A program made the position numbers and the translations under genes. The notes beneath the pieces are model-generated. The model ran no database searches. It saw only the letters and a list, made by a program, of their open reading frames with translations, and was not told where the DNA came from. A DNA stretch of 64,000 nt from Leptolyngbya sp. Lineage in GTDB: Bacteria; Cyanobacteriota; Cyanobacteriia; Leptolyngbyales; Leptolyngbyaceae. The stretch lies in assembly GCA_003249025.1 (NCBI GenBank), contig QBMH01000001.1, positions 1-64,000 on the forward strand, in the 5' to 3' direction. Below, piece after piece: positions 1 to 7,860 of the stretch (positions within the stretch are counted from its first letter, which is position 1; each line of letters begins with the position of its first letter).

Positions 1-113
1 AGTAAGATCCGAGCACGGGTGATTTGATAAGCTGCATGTCGTCCAGTCGTGGTAAATTCTTCGAGATATTCACGCTCTTCTAAAGTCAGATCAACAATAT
101 ATTTTTTGGTCAT
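1..113 (-). mobile_element. IS630-type transposase, N-terminal fragment (runs off the window)
   Basis: Reading leftward from ATG at 113, the first 37 codons begin MTKKYIVDLTLEEREYLEEF and continue with a TTGRHAAYQITRARILL segment. This is the characteristic start of cyanobacterial IS630-family transposases, where an N-terminal helix-turn-helix precedes the DDE domain. The rest lies beyond base 1, so completeness and the terminal inverted repeats cannot be judged. The element abuts the truncated 3' end of a permease gene, which suggests that insertion caused the truncation. The family call is from recognition of this N-terminus only. Confidence 0.72.
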
Positions 114-166
114 TCCACTAGGTAACGCGATCGCCTTCTATCTTACCCTCCTCACCCATCATCTAA

Positions 167-817
167 TCATTGGAAAGCCACTAGTACAGCACTCAATGAA
201 ACCGATGAAAAATCAGACGGAGTATGTTGCAACACAATCGGCAGCAGCAAAGGGGTTGATAAGATCAAAGCCCAGCAGATGACTTGCCACGAGCCAACTG
301 TGCGTGATAGAACCGCACCCTCCGCATATCCTAAACCCGCAGCCCCTACTGCCCCTAGCAACGCCAGATCCACTAGCCGAATCGAGCCGCCCCCGGATAA
401 CAGCGCAAAGCCAATGACCAACGCGCTTCCCAAGCCTGCAAGATCCAGAACGCTAGAGAGGGTCGTTCGCCTGCCCGCCAGACTCCACCCAGAGCCGTTG
501 AGAGCGGCAATAACCCTGTAATGACTGCTCCATAGGAAGCGGGGGCATCACGCATGGCGATCGCAGACAGCAACGGAAACCCAATCACCACTCCAGCCAC
601 GACAATACAAAAATTCGGTAGAAATCGTAGAGGCGGAACAGTTTGGCGGGTAACGACTAGCAGAATTAATGACAACCCGGCAGCTACAATCGCACGACCC
701 AAACCCACAAAAACTGCAATTCGTGTGGCTGGCAAGGTCAGACTGAAAATTAGTACGCCTAAAAATCCATAGCCAAAACCAGTTAACTCTTTATTGAGGC
801 TGCGGATCTGTTCTCAT
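167..817 (-). pseudogene. DMT/EamA-family permease, frameshifted and 3'-truncated
   Basis: Minus-strand reading gives pieces of a drug/metabolite transporter (10-TM EamA-type exporter): an N-terminal piece with GFLGVLIFSLTLPATR and a C-terminal piece with LGSALVIGFALLSGGGSIRL. They lie in different frames. One shift is near 433, where FWILQA in one frame joins GLGSALV in the other. A second is near 790: ATG at 817 reads MRTDPQPQ then stops, while the membrane part lies in another frame with no start codon. The reading ends at 167 after SLSAVLVAFQ, well before the family's usual end, next to the transposase fragment. It is best read as a decayed gene; sequencing errors could mimic one shift but not the 3' loss. 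Confidence 0.7.
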
Positions 818-851
818 TCCAAAATTCTCTTTATCTTACGGATGACGGCAT

Positions 852-1658
852 TTAGCGGAATGAAGTTGGGCGATCGCCCCAAATCACCCCTTGTACTGAC
901 GCTGGATGAAAGTAGCAATTTTCTACATTTGCCCAATGCAAATTGGCATAGGTAAGCGTTGCCTTGGCAAAAATCGCTCCTTGTAAGTTGGCTCCTTGCA
1001 AGTTGGCACGATGCAAGCAAGCACCACTTAGATTTGCACTTTGCAAAGTTGCCCCTTGTAGATTTGCATCTGTCAAATTCGCTTTCCGCAGATTTGCCCA
1101 CCGGAGATCCGCGCCTGCCAAATTCGCGCCGCTGAGATCAGCTCCAAATAGATAAGCACTACATAAGTGGGCTTGGGTAAGAATAGCCCGATGTAGGATT
1201 GCTTGACAAAAATGAGTGTGACTCAGTTCTGCTTGATGTAAATTGGCACCGTTGAGATTGGCGTTGCCTAACTCAGCACCCATCAACAGCGCCAAGCTTA
1301 GATCAGTTCGTTGCAGGTGTGCTCCAGTCAGATCCGCTTCACGCAGATCGGCTTGGTGTAACTCAGTGCCGATCAAGTTGGCGTGGCTAAGATCGGCTCC
1401 GCGCAGGTTTGCCTGGGTTAGGTTGGCTCCAATCAGGTTGGCATGGCTGAGATTCGCATAACTAAAATTGGCATAGCTGAGATTCGCATCGACTAATTCG
1501 GCGTGGCTAAGATCCACGCTGGGGAAATTAAGCAAGGGCGATCGCCCCCGTTCTATGCCAACAGACTCTCCTGCTTCCTCAACGGGATCATGTCCATTCC
1601 GTCGCAGCGATTCTACTAATTGCCACTTTAACTGGGTTAAATACCTAACGTCCGCCAT
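852..1658 (-). CDS. Pentapeptide-repeat protein
   Basis: 268 residues. After a 45-residue N-terminal segment (MADVRYLTQLKWQLVESLRR...), residues about 50-245 are almost unbroken A(D/N)LxX pentapeptides (ANLSYANFSYANLSHANL and similar), which fold as a right-handed quadrilateral beta-helix. The C-terminal tail (VENCYFHPASVQGVIWGDRP) caps the helix. There is no enzymatic domain, signal peptide or membrane segment. Such proteins are abundant in cyanobacteria and mostly of unknown role; some bind proteins or mimic DNA. It is co-directional with ccmP, 71 bases downstream of it, so co-transcription is possible. The repeated look of the DNA here comes from the coding repeats. Confidence 0.88.
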   Translation of the reverse strand: MADVRYLTQLKWQLVESLRRNGHDPVEEAGESVGIERGRSPLLNFPSVDLSHAELVDANLSYANFSYANLSHANLIGANLTQANLRGADLSHANLIGTELHQADLREADLTGAHLQRTDLSLALLMGAELGNANLNGANLHQAELSHTHFCQAILHRAILTQAHLCSAYLFGADLSGANLAGADLRWANLRKANLTDANLQGATLQSANLSGACLHRANLQGANLQGAIFAKATLTYANLHWANVENCYFHPASVQGVIWGDRPTSFR

Positions 1659-1729
1659 CCGCGTTTTGCCCTTTATTCATCGGAAAGCGCTCTTGTTCTA
1701 AATCTATTTTCGCATTGGATGTAGCCCAA

Positions 1730-2368
1730 TTATTCCAATCGCCTAGTATCGGGCGATCGCCCAGCCACACTTTCGATCGCCGATAGCACCGCGTGAGAAG
1801 CTGCCAAAATATCCCGTTCTTCTCCACCCAAATACAACCGCCCAAAGCTTCCCACCGCCGACACTTGCAAAATATTGATCAACGCGGCTTTTTCCGCTTC
1901 ATTGGCTGCTAATGCTGCCCAAGCGGCGGGTTCCACCTCAAACACATAAAGCGTTTGCCCTGACATAATCATTTGTCCTCGGCGGGTGCGGTTGATCAGT
2001 TGGGCGTGATGGGGATCAATGTTGCGAATGATTTGGCTAGAGAGAACGCGGGGTTTGAGGCAATCTTGACGGCGCACTTCTAGGGTATCTAAAATGGCTT
2101 TGCCTGCTGCCTGAAGTTCTCCTTGATTGGTCGAGTGAAGCTCTAGTAAGCCATAGAGACGTTCCACCATCAGTACGCCGGGACGCACCACCGCCGACTT
2201 CAGCGCCACATCGGTAATCCGGTTAATTTCGATGCCAGGAGAAATTTCAATCCACAGGGAAGCATCACCTGGAAGGGGAAGAAACCCAATCGAGACGGTT
2301 CCTAGGTAAGCGGCGTGCTGAGCTTGCAGCCGATCAATATAAACGTAGCTACGCAGGTCAACGCCCAA
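1730..2368 (-). CDS. ccmP: Carboxysome shell protein CcmP (tandem BMC-domain)
   Basis: 212 residues made of two bacterial-microcompartment (BMC) domains in tandem, about residues 1-100 and 105-205. Visible family motifs are ELRSY-like [60 protein letters not shown] and [12 protein letters not shown]. Length and motifs match cyanobacterial CcmP, a BMC-T protein forming stacked pseudohexameric trimers in the beta-carboxysome shell with a gated pore for larger metabolites. As in other cyanobacteria, it sits away from the main ccmKLMN cluster. It is divergent from the next gene, so the 2369-2581 interval should hold its promoter; a clear -10/-35 was not identified. Confidence 0.88.
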   Translation of the reverse strand: MGVDLRSYVYIDRLQAQHAAYLGTVSIGFLPLPGDASLWIEISPGIEINRITDVALKSAVVRPGVLMVERLYGLLELHSTNQGELQAAGKAILDTLEVRRQDCLKPRVLSSQIIRNIDPHHAQLINRTRRGQMIMSGQTLYVFEVEPAAWAALAANEAEKAALINILQVSAVGSFGRLYLGGEERDILAASHAVLSAIESVAGRSPDTRRLE

Positions 2369-2520
2369 GAGTTTAATCTAGTCCGGGTAAACTCATCTAG
2401 TATACGGTGTTGAGTTTGCCGATCGCTACGAAAAGATTGCGTTAGGTTTTACTATGGGGAAGTTCGGCTGGGTTGCTTAACCTCCACCACTCCTCTGAAC
2501 GGGTGCTACTTGGAAACGGG

Positions 2521-2571
2521 GCGATTCCGAGGAAGTCCTGTGGAAAAGCTTGCTAACGTTTCACGAATCGC
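2521..2571 (+). repeat. 51-bp dispersed repeat, long variant of the GCGATTC...GAATCGC family
   Basis: The segment begins GCGATTCC and ends CACGAATCGC. Read on the minus strand it starts GCGATTCGTGAAACG, identical to the first 15 bases of the 32-bp repeat found at 2743, 3115 and 4289, and then diverges before ending GGAATCGC. The terminal 7-base inverted repeat is the same. It lies immediately before the ATG at 2582, in frame with it, so it could be translated only if the TTG at 2510 is used. I take it as an element in the 5' leader. Confidence 0.65.
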
Positions 2572-2581
2572 TACACTTGCC

Positions 2582-4135
2582 ATGCCATCTGAGCCATATC
2601 AAAGCCAGTTTTTCCGTAAGCTGTTGCGCCAGACGCGCCAATGGCTCGATCTCCGTCAGCAAACAGTGCGACAGTTGCAAGTTGCTGCCAGTTGGAGCGC
2701 CCAAATTTTGCTATATCCGGCGTATGCCCTGTTTCAATCGGCGCGATTCGTGAAACGATCCCTAGGGGAATCGCTGGGCAAAACCCTGGGTCAGGCGATC
2801 CAGCCCGATCCGATTAGCCTGCTACCTGCGGAAAATCTCGACGAGATTGAAATTCCACTACAATCAGCCCCGTTGCAGTTAACAGCGGAAACTGCTTTAC
2901 AGCAAGTTTTCCATACGATAGAGCGCTTTTCTTTGTCAGAACGGTTACCCATTGGGTTGGAACCACAAAAGACACGAATTCGGGCGATCGCCTGTTTAGT
3001 GGAAACCCAAACTCTTGTATTGGTGACTCAATTTAATCAAATATTGGATGTGCTACCTCCGCATCAGCAGTATGAACTAGCGCAGCGGATTAGTTTGGAA
3101 GTGGCAGCTTCGGCGCGATTCGTGAAACGATCCCTACGGGAATCGCGTCGTCCTAAAAGATTGCTTAATCGAGTTATTGGGGCATTGCGAGGAGCGCGGC
3201 GGTTGTTCGACAATCTGCGCCCAACCGCCACTCACGCCTTGCCTGCAATCTCTGACTCAGTTTCCCTGGCTGTGGATGCCCCGGTGCGGCAGTCAATGCT
3301 GGCAGTGCGCGATTATCTGACAGAAATTGATTTATCTAGCCATTTGCCGCCGTTACGGGTAGCGCAAAACCCATCTGCCCTATTCTCCATTTTTATTCGT
3401 GGAATCGCAACACAATTAGAACCGCGATCGCTGGTGCTAGTGACTAATCGCAATCAAATTCTGGATATTCTGGATGCTGACCAACAAACGATTTTGCAGC
3501 AGCGAATTATCTGGGAAGTCGCCCATTATCGTCGCTATTTGCGTTTGCGTTATCAGACAGTTCAGCTTGCTCCGGTGCGATCGCCCGGTGCTAACAGTCC
3601 GGTTTTCCCTGGTGTTCGTCCGTTTTATCAGTTGATGGCATGGATGCAGCAGAGTTCTGTGGCGATCGCCACCAACCTATTTAAGGAAGCAGATCTAGCG
3701 GATACTTCACCTCAGATATTGCCGTCTGCACCTCAGATTAATTTCGGTCAAATTAATTTCACTCAAATCCGCGATCTCGTTACCGCTGCATTAGCCCCGG
3801 TTACTCGTCATCCTAAGCAATTACCTAAGCCATCATTGAATGATGAACTGACGATTTCCGATCGCAACACTTCATCCATAACGGCTGCAAATGCAACGCA
3901 GATTACGTCTGAGCCAGCGGATCAGCCTATAGTCAAAGTGCCGCGATCGCCAGACATCGCCCTTAATCCAGAAATCCCCATCCCAGAAATTATTGATACC
4001 GAAGTCACGCTAATGGGCTATGAGCTAAGCCTGTTGGAACGAATCATGCGGCTACTGGATTTTTGCTTTTTTGCGATCGAAGAATTCATACGCCTGCTGT
4101 GGAATGGTCTACTAAAACTCCTTCCCAAGCGATAG
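2582..4135 (+). CDS. Unknown protein with an internally duplicated domain
   Basis: 517 residues from ATG 2582 (MPSEPYQSQFF). The frame is open from a TTG at 2510, but that extension is mostly the 51-bp repeat, so the ATG is preferred. No known family was recognised. Two homologous blocks are visible: one containing TQTLVLVTQFNQILDVLPPHQQ then ISLEVA, and one containing PRSLVLVTNRNQILDILDADQQ then IIWEVA. Each follows a variable region of about 100 residues. Two copies of the 32-bp repeat are translated as ARFVKRSLGES and ARFVKRSLRES, the second directly after the first duplicated block. The C-terminus is an amphipathic/hydrophobic segment (LDFCFFAIEEFIRLLWNGLLKLLPKR) that could attach to a membrane. 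The gene is divergent from ccmP. Confidence 0.72.
   Translation: MPSEPYQSQFFRKLLRQTRQWLDLRQQTVRQLQVAASWSAQILLYPAYALFQSARFVKRSLGESLGKTLGQAIQPDPISLLPAENLDEIEIPLQSAPLQLTAETALQQVFHTIERFSLSERLPIGLEPQKTRIRAIACLVETQTLVLVTQFNQILDVLPPHQQYELAQRISLEVAASARFVKRSLRESRRPKRLLNRVIGALRGARRLFDNLRPTATHALPAISDSVSLAVDAPVRQSMLAVRDYLTEIDLSSHLPPLRVAQNPSALFSIFIRGIATQLEPRSLVLVTNRNQILDILDADQQTILQQRIIWEVAHYRRYLRLRYQTVQLAPVRSPGANSPVFPGVRPFYQLMAWMQQSSVAIATNLFKEADLADTSPQILPSAPQINFGQINFTQIRDLVTAALAPVTRHPKQLPKPSLNDELTISDRNTSSITAANATQITSEPADQPIVKVPRSPDIALNPEIPIPEIIDTEVTLMGYELSLLERIMRLLDFCFFAIEEFIRLLWNGLLKLLPKR
2743..2774 (+). repeat. 32-bp dispersed repeat, copy 1 (coding)
   Basis: GCGATTC and GAATCGC ends enclose GTGAAACGATCCCTAGGG. 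It differs from copies at 3115 and 4289 by one base (G for C at element position 23). Besides the 7-base terminal inverted repeat, the interior holds CGTGAAACG and a CCC/GGG pair, so the strand could fold into short nested hairpins. It is translated in frame as part of ARFVKRSLGES. Confidence 0.75.
3115..3146 (+). repeat. 32-bp dispersed repeat, copy 2 (coding)
   Basis: This copy is identical over all 32 bases to the copy at 4289 and has one difference from 2743. It is translated as ARFVKRSLRES inside the two-repeat protein, in the same frame as copy 1, and lies straight after the first duplicated domain, a loop-like position between domains. Confidence 0.78.
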
Positions 4136-4185
4136 AACCACAGTTTTGAGTTTCTCTCCTTCCTGCTCCCTCTCTTCCCCTAGCA

Positions 4186-4224
4186 CCCGAAATCTGAAAC
4201 CCGAAACCTGAAACCCGAAAACTG
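4186..4224 (+). repeat. Heptanucleotide tandem repeat (STRR type)
   Basis: An intergenic run of 7-base units alternating CCGAAAC and CTGAAAC, about five units, between the stop of the preceding gene and the peroxidase. Degenerate 7-mer arrays are typical of filamentous cyanobacteria. No function is assigned. Confidence 0.7.
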
Positions 4225-4273
4225 CATTTCCCCCCAGAACCGCTAGGATAATTGATGGCAAACAATTTCAGGA

Positions 4274-4786
4274 ATGGATATGAGCAACGCGATTCGTGAA
4301 ACGATCCCTACGGGAATCGCAGATATTTCGGTCAAGACGATCACAGGCACCGAACAATCGTTGAAGGACTATGCAGGCAAAGTGTTGCTAATTGTCAACT
4401 TAGCGTCGTATTGCGGCTACACGCCTCAATATAAAGGGTTGGAAGCACTGTATCAAAAGTATCGCACTCAAGGATTGGAGGTTTTGGGGTTTCCTTGTAA
4501 TGACTACGGCGCTCAGGAACCGGACAGCAATGATAAAATTGCCCAATTTTGCGAAACTCGCTATGGCGTAACCTTTCCCCTGTTTGATAAGGTTCATGCT
4601 AAAGGTGCTGAACAGCATCCGCTTTATGCCCGTTTGACTCAAACCGCTCCGGCTGGCGATGTAGCCTGGAACTTTGAAAAGTTTTTGGTGAATAAGCAGT
4701 GTGAAGTAGTCGGTCGCTATAAAAGTGCCGTGGCTCCCGATGCCGCAGAACTAATCAGCGCGATCGAAAAAGAACTCGCTGCTTAG
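4274..4786 (+). CDS. Glutathione/thioredoxin peroxidase-like protein
   Basis: 170 residues of thioredoxin fold reducing hydrogen peroxide or lipid hydroperoxides. Visible GPx signatures are VLLIVNLASYCGYTPQYKGL (peroxidatic Cys at about residue 47), GFPCNDYGAQEP (second conserved Cys) and WNFEKFLVNKQ (conserved Trp/Asn). In the middle motif the usual catalytic Gln of FPCNQF is Asp, as also happens in some bacterial homologues. The first 16 residues (MDMSNAIRETIPTGIA) are encoded largely by a 32-bp dispersed repeat; the family fold begins at ADISVKTITG, so the repeat supplies the N-terminus or displaced the original start. ATG 4280 is an alternative start. It is a cytoplasmic antioxidant enzyme with no evident operon. 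Confidence 0.88.
   Translation: MDMSNAIRETIPTGIADISVKTITGTEQSLKDYAGKVLLIVNLASYCGYTPQYKGLEALYQKYRTQGLEVLGFPCNDYGAQEPDSNDKIAQFCETRYGVTFPLFDKVHAKGAEQHPLYARLTQTAPAGDVAWNFEKFLVNKQCEVVGRYKSAVAPDAAELISAIEKELAA
4289..4320 (+). repeat. 32-bp dispersed repeat, copy 3 (coding, shifted frame)
   Basis: Identical to the copy at 3115. Here it starts five codons into the peroxidase gene and is read as NAIRETIPTGIA, a different frame from copies 1 and 2 (ARFVKRSLxES). All three forward frames of the element lack stop codons, which makes insertion into genes tolerable. Confidence 0.78.
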
Positions 4787-5199
4787 AAATAAAAATTAAT
4801 CCATTCAGCAGTGGGTATTGTTTGCAGATCTGAAATAAGCGCGATCGCTGAAAATTCATCCAAGGAATGGGACGCATTAACCACAGCCTATCAATCTTAA
4901 AAAATGTGTTTAGCTGACCGATCCTTTGGCTATTGGTCTGTAAAACAATCATGATAGGTAAAGGAGTAAAGCCGTAAAGGGGTGAAAAAGTCCAGCATCT
5001 ACTTGACGTTTTAACTCCTTTACTTCTTTCCCACTCGATTAAAATTGACAGGCGACTAGGCATGTATGATGAACAATAACTCTTGATAAAGAAATTACAT
5101 CAAAATAGTGTAATGCCAAATTTAATAGTTATAGTTCGCTAAAATTCATCGGCAGATTAGCATAGTGTCATTAAGATTCACCCAGTACATTGATTTCCT
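4787..5199. other. Intergenic region, 413 bp
   Basis: No convincing gene. A minus-strand open frame (4755-5063) overlaps the end of the peroxidase and resembles nothing. A possible stem pairs GTAAAGGAGT (4958-4967) with ACTCCTTTAC (5014-5023) across a 46-base loop; there is no T-run, so a terminator role is unsupported. The promoter of the downstream gene should lie in the AT-rich stretch 5080-5199. Confidence 0.5.
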
Positions 5200-6477
5200 A
5201 TGGTGTCTTCAAGTGGTGATCCATTAGCCCCTCACAGTTCCCTGACTGACAAGCAAAGCGATGCCGCTAGGCTAAAAGCTGATTGGATGTCTCAAGTTGA
5301 TACTGAGCAAGCCTTTCGCTTGGTTGATAGCATTCTGCCGTTTGAAGCTTGCCTCTATCACCAAATTTTGCCGCTTTCGCTTGAAGGAAGTCGGCTCAAG
5401 CTAGGCATGGTGGATATGGATGATACGACTGCGCTGGATTATGTTCGTCGGATTTTGGCGTACATGAATTGCTCTTTGGTGCCCCAACCGATCGCGTCTG
5501 ACATTCACTATGCAGCGCTGTCTGCCTATCTTCACTATGCAGATACTCAAAAAAAGGCGGTCAGTGCTGCACCCCAGCCTGTGGCTAGACGCATTGCCAA
5601 GAAACTGGCTGAGCAATCGGTCGAGCGGTTTGCGGAAGGAAAAACCTTGAACAATGAAGAGCCTTCTATCTCTCAGGAAGCCTCTTCTAAAGCTGCTTAT
5701 GAATACCCGACATTGGTGGTAGATAGCCCGACTACCTTACCGTCCGTGGAGATCGCAGACGATTTCCTAACTCAAACAACCGTCGATGCGACGCTGGTGG
5801 GCGCTAACATCACTGAAACGTCGGTTCAGAAGAGTTCCACTCAAACCCTAGTTCGCTTAGAGATTCATCCGACTCATTTATCCGATCCACCAGAGATGTT
5901 GGCGGCACTTTCTCCAAAGGAATTGCTCCAGGAATTGCTCGCTCGCATCTTAGATTGGGGGATTGGGCGACTTTATTTAGAGCGGCAATCGCAGCAGGGA
6001 AGAATTTTGTGGAGCCAAAATGGGGCTGTGCAAGCAGTCCTTAATGGTTTGGACATGAGTAAATTTGATGGCGTAATTCATGAGTTAAAAGTATTAACTG
6101 AGTCCTCGATGGGTGTTGTTCAAAAAACTAGACAGGTAGAAGTTGAACGGCTTTATCAAAACCATCGGCTGTTATTACGCTTGCGACTGATTCCGGGAAA
6201 GCATGGTGAAGAGGCAACGCTGCAAGTCCTACGAGGAGCAGCACTCAAGTTTTATAAACAGCAGCAGTTGGTTAGCATGGGGCAAGAAGCAATGGGTTTT
6301 GCTCACCAGTTGCAGAGCAAAATTAATGAGCTATATGTTCATAGCCATACCCAGGCAATTTTGTTGCCCGAAAACTTAAATACGCTACCGGAACTGATGC
6401 GATCGCTGAAGCGCATGGAATATCAACTTCATGAATTGCAATCTCTAAAGTTTGATGAGTCAGCGGACGAGGAATAG
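5200..6477 (+). CDS. PilB/GspE-like protein lacking the ATPase domain
   Basis: 425 residues. Residues about 40-120 match the T2SSE/MshE N-terminal domain of type II secretion and type IV pilus ATPases (LPFEACLYHQILPLSLEGSR, LGMVDMDDTTALDYVRRIL). A low-complexity linker follows (about 125-225). The next block (LLQELLARILDWGIGRLYLE, QNGAVQAVL, LRLIPGKHGEEATLQVLR) resembles the N1 subdomain of PilB, where the HGE step normally precedes the Walker A loop. The protein then ends in helical sequence; no Walker A, Walker B or tetracysteine motif is present. It is probably a regulator or scaffold derived from a pilus ATPase; MshE-type domains can bind cyclic di-GMP, but that is inference here. It is convergent with the acetyltransferase gene, 8 bases from its stop. 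Confidence 0.7.
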   Translation: MVSSSGDPLAPHSSLTDKQSDAARLKADWMSQVDTEQAFRLVDSILPFEACLYHQILPLSLEGSRLKLGMVDMDDTTALDYVRRILAYMNCSLVPQPIASDIHYAALSAYLHYADTQKKAVSAAPQPVARRIAKKLAEQSVERFAEGKTLNNEEPSISQEASSKAAYEYPTLVVDSPTTLPSVEIADDFLTQTTVDATLVGANITETSVQKSSTQTLVRLEIHPTHLSDPPEMLAALSPKELLQELLARILDWGIGRLYLERQSQQGRILWSQNGAVQAVLNGLDMSKFDGVIHELKVLTESSMGVVQKTRQVEVERLYQNHRLLLRLRLIPGKHGEEATLQVLRGAALKFYKQQQLVSMGQEAMGFAHQLQSKINELYVHSHTQAILLPENLNTLPELMRSLKRMEYQLHELQSLKFDESADEE

Positions 6478-6484
6478 ACAAAAG

Positions 6485-7741
6485 TTAGAAAAAGTCCCAG
6501 CAGAAGGGGGGCTTTGCCTGCCATGCGGCATCTAGGTTTGAGAGCAAAGTAGAGTCGCCCTCAATGTCTATGTCTCCTAGCCAGTGCAGTTCTACGGCGG
6601 ATCGCATTCCACAAAAAAGCTGAGTTAAGTGTTCAATAGACAGCATTAGGCGGGTAGCGGCAGGCTGTTGGGTACAGTGCATTTTTTGATCAACAAATTC
6701 TATAGAAATCTGCTGATTGCCCAACACTGGATCGATGATATGAAAGGCGATCGCAAAGGGATTTCCAGGATGAATCGGGCGCAGTTCTAATGCTTTCACC
6801 ACATCCACCAAGCGCCACATAAACCCACCTCCCGTTGCTCCAAACCGATGGGTTAAACCAAATCCAAACGGTTGTGGAGGTAATGCCGGATCATGTCGTT
6901 GCTCACTCAGCAGATGGGGAAACGGGTCTTGGGGATCAGTATTCCAAACAATCGTAGTGACTTGATCGCGCAAGGATGCCAAAAAACCTATCAGTCCACG
7001 ATAAGCCTCAGCGGTTAAAGCGACCCATTCTTGTACCGCGATCGCCCATTGAGTTTTGGTTGGCTCCAAATGGGTAAACTCAATCACCACATAGCCTAGC
7101 AGCGTTCCCGCTTCAGCGTACCCGTAGATTTCTTGTCCACCTTCAGGTTTAAAGTATCCTTTCCAACGATTCGGTTCTCGTTGCAACCAGCCATTATGTT
7201 GCTGTGCAGCTTTCTGGTACACCGCCTTGATAGAGGCTTCCAAGCTATCTTGATAGGGCACTACATTCACTCGTTCAGCATAAAGCGGTAGGTGACGGGC
7301 AGACACTCGATACTGACGGGTTTCTCCGACCCAAGCCCAGCCCAATTTGCGATAAAATCCATGCTGAAAGGGGTATAGCATCGATAAGGGGATTTGCTGC
7401 TCGTGAAACCGATGCAAGGCATGTTCAATCATTAGTTGAGCTAGCTTTTGCCCTCGTCGCTCTGGTGCAACGGCGACTCCTGCCACTCCCGCCATCGGAA
7501 ACTCTATCCTTTGAAAAAATAAGGCTAGTTCGAGATGGCGGTAGCGTCCGGCTAAATTATCAGCCTGATCAGCTACGACCCATCCCTGTCCGCCCGGTGG
7601 ATTGAGTAGCTCGTCTTGCATCTCTTTTTCCACGTCAGCCTGCGATCGCGTTGGCATAAACGCAAGTCGCGCCAAGTTAATGAATTGGGCGCGATCGCTT
7701 TCTTCAGCGGCACGAATTTTAAACCCTGGCAGATCAGTCAT
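6485..7741 (-). CDS. Eis-type GNAT N-acetyltransferase
   Basis: 418 residues from ATG 7741 (MTDLPGFKIRAAEESD); an upstream ATG at 7783 would add 14 residues outside the conserved fold. The N-terminal GNAT domain shows the acetyl-CoA loop VAVAPERRGQKLAQLM and MLYPFQHGFYRKLGW. A second degenerate GNAT domain and a C-terminal sterol-carrier-like domain follow, the order seen in the Eis family. The chain ends CWDFF; in characterised Eis enzymes the C-terminal Phe carboxylate takes part in catalysis, so the end looks intact. Eis proteins acetylate amines of varied substrates, including aminoglycosides; the native cyanobacterial substrate is unknown. It lies downstream of aroF, separated by a perfect palindrome. 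Confidence 0.85.
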   Translation of the reverse strand: MTDLPGFKIRAAEESDRAQFINLARLAFMPTRSQADVEKEMQDELLNPPGGQGWVVADQADNLAGRYRHLELALFFQRIEFPMAGVAGVAVAPERRGQKLAQLMIEHALHRFHEQQIPLSMLYPFQHGFYRKLGWAWVGETRQYRVSARHLPLYAERVNVVPYQDSLEASIKAVYQKAAQQHNGWLQREPNRWKGYFKPEGGQEIYGYAEAGTLLGYVVIEFTHLEPTKTQWAIAVQEWVALTAEAYRGLIGFLASLRDQVTTIVWNTDPQDPFPHLLSEQRHDPALPPQPFGFGLTHRFGATGGGFMWRLVDVVKALELRPIHPGNPFAIAFHIIDPVLGNQQISIEFVDQKMHCTQQPAATRLMLSIEHLTQLFCGMRSAVELHWLGDIDIEGDSTLLSNLDAAWQAKPPFCWDFF

Positions 7742-7804
7742 GCTAAATCTCGCGTTGAGCGTCAGTTGGAAATTCGATGACATCAATATATTTGTTCAAG
7801 AAAT

Positions 7805-7830
7805 TAGGGGTGGTTTGCAAACCACCCCTA
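7805..7830. terminator. 26-bp perfect palindrome between aroF and the acetyltransferase gene
   Basis: TAGGGGTGGTTTG is followed directly by its exact reverse complement, with no spacer. It lies 31 bases downstream of the aroF stop and upstream of the co-directional acetyltransferase start. As RNA it would form a strong hairpin with a tight loop; no long U-run follows on either strand. It may terminate aroF transcription, or be a dispersed palindromic element that settled between genes. Confidence 0.5.
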
Positions 7831-7860
7831 TTACAAATATCATCGAATTTTGGTTACTGC

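Noticed and set aside
2510..2581. TTG start for the two-repeat protein
   Set aside because: The added 24 residues are almost entirely encoded by a 51-bp repeat; ATG 2582 is simpler. Not excluded.
4755..5063. 102-residue minus-strand reading frame
   Set aside because: It overlaps the peroxidase 3' end, has no family features and no ribosome binding site.
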